Positions 46,190 to 57,890 of a stretch of 64,000 nt of DNA are shown one piece after another. The stretch's first letter is position 1. Each line of letters starts with the position of its first letter. This stretch comes from Adiantum capillus-veneris. Lineage: Eukaryota > Streptophyta > Polypodiopsida > Polypodiales > Pteridaceae. The notes beneath the pieces are model-generated. The model searched no databases. It worked only from the letters and a program-made list of their open reading frames with translations, and was not told where the DNA came from. Made by a program: the position numbers and the translations under genes. The stretch lies in NCBI GenBank assembly GCA_014529385.2, contig CM043962.1, positions 37,415,098-37,479,097 of the forward strand, given 5' to 3'.

Positions 46190-46413
46190 TTGGAATTAGG
46201 GTTGCAAGAAACGCACACAGCTTGGAGAAGACGAATGAAGCTCAAGGCACACAACGGAGAGTGTATTACTTAATGAGCAATGGAAAGATAGGTAGCCCTA
46301 GAGTGATGGGCGTATATACAATGCTCCGGGGAAAAAACCTCCTAAAGAGGGAAAAAATGCCCCAGCGGTCCTAGTGTGTTCACACACATCACTACCACAT
46401 GTATATGGTAACA
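46190..46413 (-). repeat. Copia copy 2 3' LTR
   Basis: On the minus strand it starts TGTTACCATATACATG at 46,413, right after the polypurine tract CTAGGGGGGATT, and ends at CTAATTCCAA at 46,190. The last two or three bases of the LTR are missing and no copy of the 5' flank follows. Confidence 0.9.
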
Positions 46414-46487
46414 AATCCCCCCTAGAGTGATGCGGTGAACGAGAGCTGGCACATGAGTAAAGGGAAGTGCCATGCCCTGAGGATAGC

Positions 46488-47020
46488 ATCAGTCCACAAA
46501 GGGGAGTAAGCCCAAAGCTTTGCTGAAAGCTTCAAGCTTCTCACGAGACAATGCCTTTGTGAAAAGATCTGCAAGGTTGTCCTGTGTTGGCACATAAGCC
46601 AAGCTGATCTCTCTTGCTGAGAGCCTCTACCTGACATAGTGGTAATGCACCTCAATGTGCTTTGTGCGAGCATGAAAAACTGGGTTCCTCACAACTGCCA
46701 ATGCGCTCTGACTGTCAATGTAGATAGTGTTGGCAGTGTCCTGTCCAACACCCAAATCAGCCATAAGGCATCTAAGCCATACACACTCAACCGTAGCTGT
46801 GAAGACTGCCCTGTACTCAGCCTCACAACTCGAAGTGGCCACAGTAGGTTGCTTCTTGCTCAACCATGATATACATGAACTGCCAAGCATGAAACAAAAA
46901 CCACTTGTGGACACTCGCGTGTCAAAACAACCAGCCCAATCTGAGTCCGAAAAAGCATGTAAGTTTGGCGGCAATGACCCCCCCTTGGGATAAAACAAGC
47001 CAAGATGTAAAGTGCCACTA

Positions 47021-47023
<3 letters not shown>
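46488..47023 (-). pseudogene. Copia copy 2 RNase H, second part
   Basis: On the minus strand coding resumes from the (TC)n tract with LSGTLHLGLFYP, then FSDSDWAGCFDTRVSTSGFC, SWLSKKQPTVATSSCEAEYR, DSQSALAVVRNP and HTKHIEVHYHYVR. The D, E and D residues of RNase H are present. A TAG at 46,627-46,629 interrupts it; the same frame then continues through SLAYVPTQDNLADLFTKALS to a TGA at 46,488-46,490, the natural end of copia pol. Confidence 0.93.

Positions 47024-47113
<90 letters not shown>
47024..47113. repeat. (TC)n tract at right inversion junction
   Basis: About 45 TC units lie between antisense copia RNase H (left) and LARD-L internal sequence in plus orientation (right, CATGTGCAAGCACCC). 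Confidence 0.95.
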
Positions 47114-47115
<2 letters not shown>

Positions 47116-47457
47116 GTGCAAGCACCCTTAGAACGGGATAAAACCAAGTTGATGAGTGGTGTGGGAGTAGCACCTTGCACACAGAGGACTACAATGGTGA
47201 CCTGGATCGAATGTGTGGTGTTGGTTACAAGAAGAATTGCCAAGATGAGCTCAGAGACTTTTGACCCAGGCGTAGGGGCAAGGAATGTCTCCATCATCAT
47301 GAGTGAGCATTTTTTCCCTATGCAACCTCAACACAAAATCCATGAAAACTCAATTTGTCTTTTGTTATTTTGTGCCCTAAATTCAATAATATCCCAATTA
47401 AGGGTCTTCACCCACACGAGAAAATAGTGGGACAGGAGGGAGGAATTCGATGCAAGC
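47114..47457 (+). mobile_element. LARD-L copy 2, internal part a
   Basis: Same-strand match to 2,550-2,893: GCAAGCACCCTTAGAACGGG, GCCAAGATGAGCTCA, GGGTCTTCACCCAC. It ends near 47,457. The next bases of the family start at 49,651, so the 2.2 kb between them is an insertion. Confidence 0.8.
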
Positions 47458-49650
47458 CACACTGGAGAGAGGGGGAATAGGGAACACACCCAGCACACAA
47501 AATGTTTGGCTCTCTATAGCCCAGGGATTCCACAACACCCCTAACCTCTCTAATAACATCTTAAAATTGGCTAATTTGCACTAAAAACTCCACTTTAGCA
47601 TACAGAACAACAGTCTCACACCTTGCAAAAAAACACCTTACAACACAAACACACCCACACTACTCAACTCACCCTTTCTGACTCACAAGACACCCAAATT
47701 TTGTCCTCGTGGTAACACCGTTCAAGCTGCAGGCAAACCCTCTGCAAGCACTAGCAAGTACACAAAGAGCGGGAGAAAAGGAGGGGAATGGGGAGAAGCA
47801 ACACAAGAAGGGGCAAAGGTTTAGTAGTATTGCATAGGGAGACAATACAATCAAGTATGCGGCTTCAATGGCAAGCTTGCAATACACAGGCTTGAAGACC
47901 TCCAATAACTCTCTCTGGCAAAAAAGCCCTTAAAAAATCACTCCTATCTCCTTTTATAAGGCTTGTCTAAGGCTAAAAAGGAAAAAAACAAGGAGCTAGC
48001 AAGCTCGTTCAATTAACTGAGGCTTCTTTTAGAATTTTTTTTTTCATTGCCACCACTTGGCATAGTCTATTTTTTTGGTATCTACATGGTGCCCACTTCT
48101 TTGCTCTTTGTCTACTCAATTGTGCCACCCGACTTGGCCGTTGCCTCCTTGCTCCTTCCACTTACCCTTTTAGGCGTTTGAAATCCTTCTTATTTCTGAT
48201 GCGCGGGATAGGCCCCTTTGGTTCATCTTTGACCAGCCTTGGGCCTTTGAACTCCTCTTGCTCTAGCTCACTTCACTGCTTGCTTTCCGCGGGATCCTCC
48301 CCTTGACTTACCCCTTGAATGGCCTAGGGCTGCCTCTCCTTTGGGCTCACCATCCACGGGACCCCTCCCCTATGGAATTTCCTCTCTCTCACTGCCTTCA
48401 TTGTGGGACCCCACCCCTATGGAAGCAATAGCGACCTTACTATTGGGGGGGGGCCTTTTGCCTTCACTCTCAAAAAAGACGGGAGCCGCGAGAACGAGCC
48501 CGTGACGGGTTCCACGTCACCATACAACACCACCACAATGTCGCCTGCGGCTAGCCATCAACGCCCAGTGCATGCCACCGACCACCGCCATCTTTGCGCC
48601 ACCAGGCCCAAAACAGCGCTTAGCGCCTCCCCGCCATAGCCAAGGAGATCTCAAGCTCACACTCATGTTCCACATGCCAATAGGGCCTCACGGGCCAGCT
48701 TTTATACCCCTCCCTTCGAACCCAAATCGGCGCATATGGGATTTTTCCCACCACGTGGCGCCCTTATGGGGGTCACCCTCCAAACTCCTCCCTCAAAAAA
48801 AAAAAAACAAGTCCATTTGATGCAAGAAATCCTCTTCAGCTACACATCCTACTATTTATGGTTCAGAACTCCGGTTCCCAATCTGCAAAGCCTGGTTGCA
48901 ACTTCATGATGTCGACTTCAAACCCATCCAACCTCACCACATTTCACAGTCCTCCAAGCCCTCGAACCGAGGCCGCAAAACCGGAGCAAAGCATCTGTAA
49001 CCAAATCCGAACAAGTGCACCCAATCTTCCGACTTCAGTATCTTTCCACTCTGGGCTCCATTCGACATGCAGTCAATTCTTGCTAGCTCTGTATGATGCA
49101 TATCCTGCTCTAGAAGCTTGTCGTGGCTCAAAAGATGCCAGATGGCACACCTCCCGATGTGGTTAGATGGGAACCCTGGCAAAACTTCAAATGGCCATAA
49201 CTTGCTATCCGTGGTTCCTATCTGCAACCTGAAAAGACGGGTAGGCTCCATAGTTTGAGCACTACACACCTGTACCCTGATTTCCACGTGGACCACCTAT
49301 CCCTAGCTGCCCTGTCCGGCAAGAATCTGCAACACATTGAACCTTCAATCTTCAATAACTTGGGCTCTGTAGCTCTGTTTGATGAGCCGTTGGACCTGCT
49401 CTTTTAGCACTTCAAGCTCTACATTTTTGGACCCAAAAGCTGCACTTTGTATCTCCTTCACTTGCTAGCCAAATTAGCCCCTTATGGAGCCTTCCTTGGC
49501 CCATAAACCGCATCAGTCATACATTCCCACTGCTGCCTCTCAGCCCATGATCTTCCTAGCTGCTCCAACCTTTTGCCATGCTTTTTCTCGCCTGCATATA
49601 TCTGCCCATGCCACCTCTATGGTCGACACACTTTGGCTGTACCGACACAA
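47458..49650 (-). mobile_element. Candidate solo LTR of a large gypsy element
   Basis: This 2.2-kb segment splits one LARD-L copy with no other loss. On the minus strand it begins with TGTCGGTACAGCC and has a U3-like half with ATGGCCATAACTTG-type text. A TATA box CTTATAAAAGG lies at 47,950-47,960 and a T/C-rich transcribed part follows. There is no gag or pol. I could not define clean TG..CA ends or a convincing target duplication; short CTTG words flank both sides. It could also be a different kind of insertion. Confidence 0.42.
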
Positions 49651-51460
49651 GGCAAAGGTGCACCAAAAGAGGTGATGGGCTAGTTGGGATTTGGAAAATT
49701 TTCCGATGCAAATAGCTTGAAGGATATTGTATTGAATTACAGAGTAGGTTCTTTGACATCAAAATGTTGAAAGCACGACTTGACACAATAAAAAGGGTGT
49801 CAATTAGGTGGGGCGTAAATGAAGTACCAAAGTTTTATGACTTCCACCACCATGGAGTATGGCAATTACCATGGAGCACGCCCCAGGAATTGAGGGTGAG
49901 GTAACTTCTTTTAGTTTCTTTTTATTTAATTCCTCAATCATAGCTAAGGCATGCAGGCAAGTTTGATTGGAAAACAAGGCAAGCTAGGCAGGGCCTATGA
50001 CTTGTAAGGTCAAGTTATGCGACAATATTGACCAATATTTCAATTTCAAGAAGTCTGCAGACCTCTGTTTCCATAGTCTAGAGTTTTTCTCCAAACACAA
50101 TACACTCATGAACATGTCATTGTTTTGAAGACTGCATGGCAATGGGTCATGCCATCCGCGTTGGAGATGTATGCTTTTTTTATGAATAATTGTCAATTTT
50201 CTTATAAGTAAGTGATTCATGGGAGGACATGAATAGATTAAGAGAGCCTCCAAGTAGGCAATCTCTTGTGTAAACACCTGAGAAAATTTAGTATGAATAT
50301 TTTCTTTGGGGGTATTTGACATTTTTTTTCCTCTGTTTATGGAGGAGGAATATTGACCTAGTTGTGAATAAGATTCCAATTATAGAAGATCGACTACTTA
50401 GTTATCGCATTAACTATGTCTCTAGGAGTGGTATTTTTAAGGGTATGACCCAACTAATACATAATAACTCCATAGGAGTTTAGAGTCACAATTTGAGCTC
50501 AACATAGTTTTACTTTCAAGGAAAGAAGTCCACAATCTACCAAGGGGTATTGGACAAATTCATCTTTCTCATTTGATTCCACACACTTTTGACCACGGTA
50601 AATTGTGTTTTTGTCATTGTTGGCTGCAGTTTTCTTGCAAAGTCCAACCAAGTGGTTTGACATTGCAAAAACTAGCCAACGGGTTTGGATTGCAAAGTAA
50701 ATACCTAGGGTTACCAGTTTCTATTGTTTGTTCTTTCAATTATTTCTTTCAAGTTTGCAAAGTGCACGTGACTATGGGCAAGTAAATGTTATGTCCAACC
50801 TCTAGGTATGCATGTCATTTGGTTTATTTCACTTTTTGAATACGTTTTGCTTGTTCAAGTTGAGTACATAAGATTGAATGCTTTCATCCATTTTCCTCTT
50901 CAGAGAGGTGACAAGGTCATGTAAGAGAAAAGACTTTGGGCCACACTGTCCCACATACATTTTTGTATTATGCAATTATGGAACTATATGCACTGTTTTC
51001 TTTGGCACATGTTGTCACATGATACAACATGGTCTACAAACTCAAAGAGTTTGGTTTAGCTAGTGTGGAGCAAAGTTAGTGAGGGTCCCTCTCACTCACA
51101 TTGTAAAGTGTTTGTAGTTCCCTCCACACACAAGTACATATTGTATACTTGAAGGATGTTCATTTTTTAGACATCCTTAATTGAGACATATTCCACATGT
51201 GGAAAATATGAGTCTCTAGGACTAACTCTAATGCCCTTTATTTCAATTATGTATCGTGACAAAGTCCCTCAGTGCTAGTCAAACCCGTTTTATAGATAAT
51301 TTTAGTTGCCAAGAATTATCGGTACTTAGAAGGACTTGTTAAGGTTACAAATGCTACTAAACAACATTAACCGATGGTTTTTTATGCGTATAGAAAGGCT
51401 ATATGTTGTTAATGAAAATGTTTCATTGTTTATACCAAGAAGTGACTTATGCAAGGATTT
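49651..51460 (+). mobile_element. LARD-L copy 2, internal part b
   Basis: It starts with GGTGCACCAAAAGAGGTGAT, matching 2,917 onward. It continues through the uninterrupted chromovirus target region (49,850-49,890) and blocks like 12,090-12,640, and then matches the reverse complement of 21,130-22,400. It ends at about 51,450-51,460, where an 11-kb block begins. It is non-coding. Confidence 0.8.
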
Positions 51461-51580
51461 CACTAACGTGACCACAATCGTGTGATTACGTTAATAACTT
51501 TAATAATTACACATCAAAATACATGATCACGTTAATTGTTAACGTGATCTTGATGATGACATACAAAAACCAATAGAGCC
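51461..51580. other. CACTA-like terminus with subterminal palindrome
   Basis: The first bases after the LARD-L homology are CACTAACGTGACC. A perfect inverted repeat with 11-bp arms and a 3-base spacer (GATCACGTTAA / TTAACGTGATC) lies at 51,525-51,549, and ACGTTAAT words recur. CACTA elements end in CACTA and carry subterminal repeats bound by their own proteins. The matching TAGTG end near 62.6 kb was not found. Confidence 0.4.
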
Positions 51581-52689
51581 GGTCAACCCGTCGGGTTTCA
51601 TTATTTTCTCTTTGAGCCCGCCAAAAAAAAACCGCGACGGGCGTAATTACAAAAAGTAAAACCTCCTCTAGCCTTGAAATTTTGACTACAAAAATCATTG
51701 GGGAGTCACAAGTCCTCTTTTTGGGCAGAGCGTGATTTTTAATTTGATAACCACTTCTAAAAATATTTATATCCTTCATCAAACCTAAAGGTACAAAGCC
51801 AAAACAATTGAGAATTTGGAGAGTCATGCTCATTTTGTGACAAATCCATTGGTCCATAAAAGGGCAAAAGTTGGTTTTAGAAGAAGAGCATATATAAATT
51901 ACAAGTCAATAGTCAAGGGTCGGATGCGCTGTACTAGTATACTAGGTATACAAAGATCCTTGAAGTCTTGCATTTTTCACCATCATAGATTTGAGTTGAT
52001 ATACATTGTCACTGCATAATATGAGAGCTATAATCCTTAATTAGGTTAAAAAAAATTCTATATATTGAATTGGATGCATAAGGGGGCTACAATCCTTGAT
52101 TGGATACAAGTAGTCCTCAATTGTGTAATTGTATTGAAGATTTCATTTTCTTGTTTTATGCATTGATTTATATAGAGGGTGCATTATTTATTATGAAATA
52201 TTGTTAGTGCATGACATGACCAATCATAGATAATATTGCTTTTGTGTTTGTTTTTCAAACAATTATCATCGCTTTAGTGTAGAAGGTGATTATTCTTTGT
52301 AGCATTTGAAAATAAATGTGTCTTATTGTTTGCAAATCAAAGAGGATGCATTATTAATCACCACAACTATAATTGCATTCACAAATTCATGCCACTATTG
52401 TATTCATAATGCCTTGTAGAGAGTGCATTGCAATGTGTAAGTTTGCTCACAACGATATGTGGATTGACTAGAGTGCGTTGAAAATCTCATACTGTGCAGA
52501 TTTGATTACTTTCTCTTAGTGATTGTTTTGGTGAACATCCTCAAGCGTTTGTAATTGCAAAGCGTTTGAGAGAAGAGATCACCAAAAAGGGTTGCGATAG
52601 ATAGCAAAAACATAGCTTTGTTATGATGCATGTCAAGAGCAGTCAAAGTCAAATATTAACTCTCATGATCCTATGGTGACACCAACTAA
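51581..52689. other. No recognised gene
   Basis: AT-rich DNA without recognised coding. A BED-type zinc finger that usually starts hAT transposases was not seen in 52,000-52,690. Confidence 0.4.
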
Positions 52690-54351
52690 CCCTACAGAAC
52701 AACCTACACAGGGAGAGGAAATGAAAAGTAGTGTTCCTTTTAAGCGTCATAATGAAGGTAGAATTGGGAAGATACGTTAAAAATCATTGCATCAAAGCTT
52801 TCAAATGCAATCTCTAGAAGAAGCACAAATCGCACTCGCCAAAGTGATTTTTTTCACTAGAAGTGCTCGAGTCATGGTAGACAACAATCATTGGACGGCT
52901 GCATGAAATAAAATCGGTGAGTTTGGCCTAGGATTTTTAGCCCCTTTGTATCAAACGATACAAAATGATCTCTTGGACAAATGTTAAAGAGCATGTTTTC
53001 AAAATAAAGGCAATTGCTAGTTTTGGTGCAATTAAAAGTGGAAAACACATTTTTAAGGTCTTGATTAATGTAATTAAATAAATTGGTGTTGAACTTGTCC
53101 TTCAAGTAGTCATGGAAAATGCAAAGAACTGTAAAAATACTAGAAAATTAATAAAAGAGTGCTTTCCACACATTTTTCCAATGGTTGTAATATGCAGAGT
53201 TTAAACTTGGTGCTGAAGGATTGGTATACTAGTAAAGAAACCACATTGTTTGCCAAAATAAATGACCCATCACGACAAGTTGTGAAGCTCGTCTTGAAAC
53301 AAAAAAGAGTGCTTGATTTGTACAAATGTGCACGTCAACAGTGATGTTGAAACTTCCTCTTGAAACTTGGTTTTGAATGCACTTTTATACATTGGAATCA
53401 CTCCTTCGCAATAAGTGTGTTGTGATTGACACTTTCAACTACACGGCTTTTGACGAATGGAAGCTTGAGCAAAAAGAAAAAGTGAAAGAGAAAATTACAT
53501 GTCTATGTGGGTCCATAAACAAGCCTACTTGTTGGAGGAGTATAGTGGATGTGTATCATATTATGATGCCCATTATGTTTGCAATTGAAAATCTTGATCA
53601 GAAGGCTTCAAATATGGACAAAGTGTGGATGGCATGGTGGTCAGTCCAACAAAGTTGAAAATCTTGAGGAGCTAAAAGAGTCTTTAGTAGAGAAGGAGTG
53701 GTGACTACCATTATTGTCAAACAATGAAGAATTTTGGTCAAGTATTTTCATGCAAGATGGAAGAGCGTTCATAGTCCACTCCATAGTGTGGCTTACATGC
53801 TCGATCCGAAGTATTGAAATTTAGATTTGATATCCAATATAGAGGTGGTCAATGATTTCTATCATGTGGTCAACACATTCTACTCCAATGTTTAAGACCA
53901 AATTAATTGTATCAAAGAAACACGTGCATTTAGACTAAAAGAAGGTCCTTTTGTGAATGATTTTGTACAGTCAATGGAAAAAGAGAAACCTACATGGAAG
54001 TGGTGGATGATGAATGATGGAGAGCATTACTCGACCTTACGTCCCCTTGCAATGAAAGTACTAGCACAATATGTAGCCAACTCAAGATTAGAGAAAAACT
54101 AGAGTATGTACAAGTATGCTCATAGCACTATTTGCAGCAAATTATTGGTAGACAGAGCTTAAAAATTAGTGTATATGTTTTGCAACAAAAAAATATTGCA
54201 TCACATTGAAAATGTTGCCTACAAGGAGGAAACACCAGTCCGGGTGTATGATTGTCAAAACAAAGACAAAGAAGAGTTCAATGTCAGTGTATCTCAATGC
54301 TGCATATATGAAATAGAAGAGAATTTGATAATAGATGTGGAAGTTGAATAA
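52690..54351 (+). pseudogene. hAT transposase (DUF659 plus hAT C-terminal dimerisation)
   Basis: Broken frames follow the plant hAT order. IGEFGLGFLAPLYQTIQ-like DUF659 text lies at about 52,915-52,965 and CNMQSLNLVLKDWYTSKET at 53,187-53,243. LRNKCVVIDTFNYTAFDEWK is at 53,404-53,463, WRSIVDVYHIMMPIMFAIE at 53,535-53,591 and VVNDFYHVVNTFYSNV at about 53,850-53,895. The dimerisation region HYSTLRPLAMKVLAQYVANS then RLEKN is at 54,027-54,102, with LVYVFCNKKILHH at 54,160-54,200. Five or more stops and shifts occur. The N-terminal BED zinc finger is absent. The family moves DNA by cut-and-paste with 8-bp target duplications; terminal inverted repeats were not identified here. Confidence 0.85.
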
Positions 54352-54519
54352 CAAGAAGACCCATAACACTCAGATTCAGAACAAGATAACAACTTCACAA
54401 ATTCAATATAGCTTAAGAGTAGAATGAATATTGTGCCAAAAATCATTATGAAAGAGCTTGTATTCGACGTGTTTTGATTATATACAATGCTTCATAATAG
54501 CAATTATACATAATTTGTC

Positions 54520-54829
54520 GATCTCAATTGTTATGCTTAGAACCTGCATCGTTGATACCAAATATATTTCTAATTGTGCTAGGGGTGTCTTGGCGGGCTT
54601 GCTTGAATTTATACACATTTGCTATGCCAAACATATAATATATTCCTTGTGGAATATCTTGAGAACAGATTGCACGTCGGCTACTATTTTTCATTAAACG
54701 AATTAAACACACGAGGTGATAATCATGACCACATGTTGATGTATAGAATCCACCCCATCCATCAAAATTCTTGTAGCATATTGGACCGTAGGAAGATGAA
54801 GATGCATCTGATTGTGACGCAAGAACCAA
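54520..54829 (-). pseudogene. Degenerate RING-type zinc finger fragment
   Basis: A minus-strand frame reads YGPICYKNFDGWGGFYTSTC then GHDYHLVCLIRLM and RRAICSQDIP. The CxxC, CxH, H.xC, CxxC plan of a RING is recognisable, but the first Cys is Gly (GPIC) and the Cys before AIC is Arg, so two zinc ligands are lost. The rest (GIYYMFGIANVYKF) is unknown. RING proteins act as ubiquitin ligases; this piece is short, has no partner domain and lies between transposon remnants. Confidence 0.5.
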
Positions 54830-55059
54830 ATCTGGATGCAGGACAAGGTGACTAATGTGTCTCCCTTATACAAGTGGAGGACTCACTCAGAGTCAAATTA
54901 TGAACATCCTGGCGTAAGCGATGAATACTTTTCTCTATTTGTACATGGGATGCTTGGGGTGTTTTGGTTGCTACATACAACCATGTTATTCCTGCATCTT
55001 TCTCTGCTAGTTGTTCGTTAAAATATCTTTCTCCATTTTTAGCACTATGAAAAATCTCT

Positions 55060-55240
55060 AATTGTTTACCATGGCCTTTTATCGTGTTTTGTAGAGAGAG
55101 AGTCCAAACTCAATTGGGGAGGGAAGAGAGAGGAGGGTGGGGGGGACCTTTTTTTCATTTCAAATATTACTGTCCTTATTTCCACGCTCATTTTCATGAC
55201 ATTTTCCTGTGTTATTTCCACAAAAATTACCACATTTATT
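55060..55240. repeat. Dispersed element with 12-bp minisatellite, diverged copy
   Basis: A TTTACCATGGCCTTTTATCG block, a short GA run, a purine-rich spacer and six 12-bp units (ATTACTGTCCTT, ATTTCCACGCTC and so on) follow the order seen at 24,200-24,420. The units have drifted strongly. Confidence 0.6.
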
Positions 55241-55778
55241 CTTGAAACGTGCTTTAGCGCCTAAATATTCAAATTTTGGTTTAAACATTCAAATTTTAGT
55301 GTTTCCCCTTTTTTCTGGTGTTTCTCTCCCCCTTAATAAAAATTGTAGAACTTTATATGAAATTTTCAAATATAAAAAAAAAAAAGATATGAAAACATGG
55401 AACAATAGTTAGCTATGTGGATAAACATGAAACAACAAAGGGCCTTCTACATCCTAAAGTAACACATGCGGCTCCACGTAAAGCAAGCATTTTAAGAGAT
55501 AAGAAGCTAAACATAGTCCAATTCTTCTGTCGAGGCATGGACATGATAGATTGAAGTGTGTCCACATTTTACCAGATGGTAGCACCTATGTTAGTTTCCT
55601 CAAGCTTTGTTTTGCAGCAATGTGCACATGGTCTACACTTTTCTTATCAATTAAATTAATCACTACCACTTGATTAGCATAAATTAGCATGCTTCACAAA
55701 ATTGGAGAGAGAAAGAGAGGAGAGAGATGAATGGATGACACGACAAAACAAATTCATAACTTAAAGTATACAAAATGT
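55241..55778. other. No recognised feature
   Basis: Nothing recognised; a GA-rich patch lies near 55,700. Confidence 0.4.
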
Positions 55779-57890
55779 TTATAAATCATCTTCTAAAAGA
55801 TTCCTACAAGAAGATTCATCCAATTCTAAGCCCATGGCTCCTAAATCAATAAAGATAGAAATAGATTTTTCATTTGTGAATGTGTTGGCTTCATCATCTT
55901 TGAGTTTTTCATATTCCTCCATCTCATCATCATCATCATCATCATGGAAAGCATCCTCGCTAAGACTTGTGGCTACCAAAACTGATCAATCTCCCTCTCA
56001 TTTGTCTCCCCCTCCTCCAAAGTAGGAGGTGGAAGAGGGTCAAAGATGGTCTGCACTTTATTAGTGGGAAAAATGGATCTCCCCCAAGGTGTTACAAGAA
56101 TTACAAACCAAATTTTTGGTTGGTGGATTGTTGGGATATGGATTACATATAGAAGAGAAGCTCAGTGAGTAGAATTGGTATAATTAATGCTACAAGAAAA
56201 TAAGAATAAAAAAGGTATTCACTCACCTGGTTACAATTGCGTGGAAAAATTTTCATACCTCCCTGTATGGCACACTAGAATCCACCATGTAGATGCCATC
56301 TAAACATATTTGCAAACCGCTTGCACTCAAAAATGAAGGTATGAAAGGTTCTAAAATTAAACTTAAATATTCTTTCAATAGTTCCACAATTTTTGGCTTC
56401 ATCACCATCTGTGTCAAAGTTGCCTATGATGCCACAGTCCACGGTGGTTCTATGCTCATCAATGTGGCGTGTACAAAAGGGACGAACCTTTGACCACATA
56501 GAGTTGAAGGAAAGGCACTACAAAATAAGAAAATATCTTTTATCAACAACTACAAAGATAAATTCAAGAAAAAATTATACAATATGGTTTAGGTATACGA
56601 GTATTCTACTTTTGGTACGCAAACTTGTGTATACTCCCATTCTTTGTCAGTGATGTCTTCTCCACGCGCTTTGGCTTTGGTCATTCTATCATGAATCCAC
56701 TCCGCACTAATTATAATATCTTGGAAACATGCAAGGTATCTAGGCCCCGGGGGTTCCCTCCTTCCTCCATGTACTTGTTTCCATGCATCTCTCTGCGGCA
56801 AATGCCTTGCCTTTGCCATTGTCCACAAGTCCACTCACTTGGTCATAACCTTTGCATTGAGAATACAAAAGTTATTGACTACTCGGGATAGATTCATATT
56901 CATGTTAAATAATTTTTCCTTTCCACTTGGCAAATGTGAAGTCATCCTTGCATCCTTCTCGTCTGACCACATGTGAGGCATTGAGGGATCAACTTGTGAC
57001 AAATACTATGAGCCTCTTGCACGATCCACCCTTCGGCCATACATGCCTAAGGTTGAGATCAAAGCCGCAAAAGATCTTTGAGAGTCTTTAAAAACCTCTC
57101 TAAAAATAACATCCATTGTGTGTTGACTACTCTACATATAGATATCTCTTCAAACACGTGAACCAAGTGGTGGATTTGACTAAGAAGAACCGATCAAAAA
57201 AATGCATCCTCAATGGCACACACAGTTTCTGCTGCAAGTGTTTGAGCAGTAGGGATAGCATCTATTTCAATATCCTTGGATCTTACAAATCTGCAAGAAA
57301 ACATATAAGAATACACTAAGTGCTAGTTGAGTTTATTGTGTACATAAAAAATATAGTTGAGTGGAGTCTTGTGGTGTACCTTACTAGCTCTCCAAGTTTA
57401 AAAAAAGCATCCCTCACTTTCTTGTCCCGGCATATGTACATGCTCACGGAAAAATTAAACTGCAATGTAAATTAGAGAAAGGAAAATTAAGAGAAATTTA
57501 TGCACACAAATCATATGTGTCCTAAAAAAAAAACATTAGAGTGTTACCAGAAGCATCTTGTGCCAATCATGGAAATTCAACCCATAAAATTGAATGCTTC
57601 CACCTTTCTTCACTTTTGTGAAGCTCCCTTTAGCGACCTCATGTATCCTATTGGTGTGTGAATAGATGCAATGGTATCCTTCACTTCATCCAATTATTCT
57701 TTGGCCAATATCCATGGCACTTTACAAAGGAGAATCTTCCCATTCAAGAAACGGCATGGATTAGTAGAGGTGGGGAGACGTTTCAAGACCCTCAAATCCT
57801 CCCTCGCTCCCAATGAGTCCTTCTTTACCACGGTTGATGTTGTTATGATATCTAAAGAGGTGCCATGTGAACTCTGGCATTACTAGCCCC
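55779..57890 (-). pseudogene. CACTA TNP2-type protein, C-terminal half
   Basis: On the minus strand a first block has VKKGGSIQFYGLNFHDWHKM (about 57,630-57,560) and DKKVRDAFFKLGELV (57,430-57,370), resembling DUF4218 of TNP2 proteins (LKSHDYHVLLQ..). A good donor (GAGCTAGTAAGG) and acceptor (TTTTCTTGCAG, 57,300) follow, then WMLFLERFLKTLKDL-like text (57,115-57,070). A later block, ECKRFANMF with GTIERIFKFNFRTFHTFIFE (about 56,390-56,310), resembles DUF4216. A donor CAG|GTGAGT lies at 56,228. The last exon (55,979-55,779) is acidic (DDDDDDEMEEYEKL). Stops and frame changes indicate a pseudogene. The assignment rests on motif order and spacing; individual motifs are weak. Confidence 0.58.

Noticed and set aside
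48403-49300. Proline/histidine-rich open frames at 48.4-49.3 kb as genes
   Set aside because: They lie inside the 2.2-kb insertion with LTR-like organisation, have no known domain, and overlapping frames on both strands look equally open.
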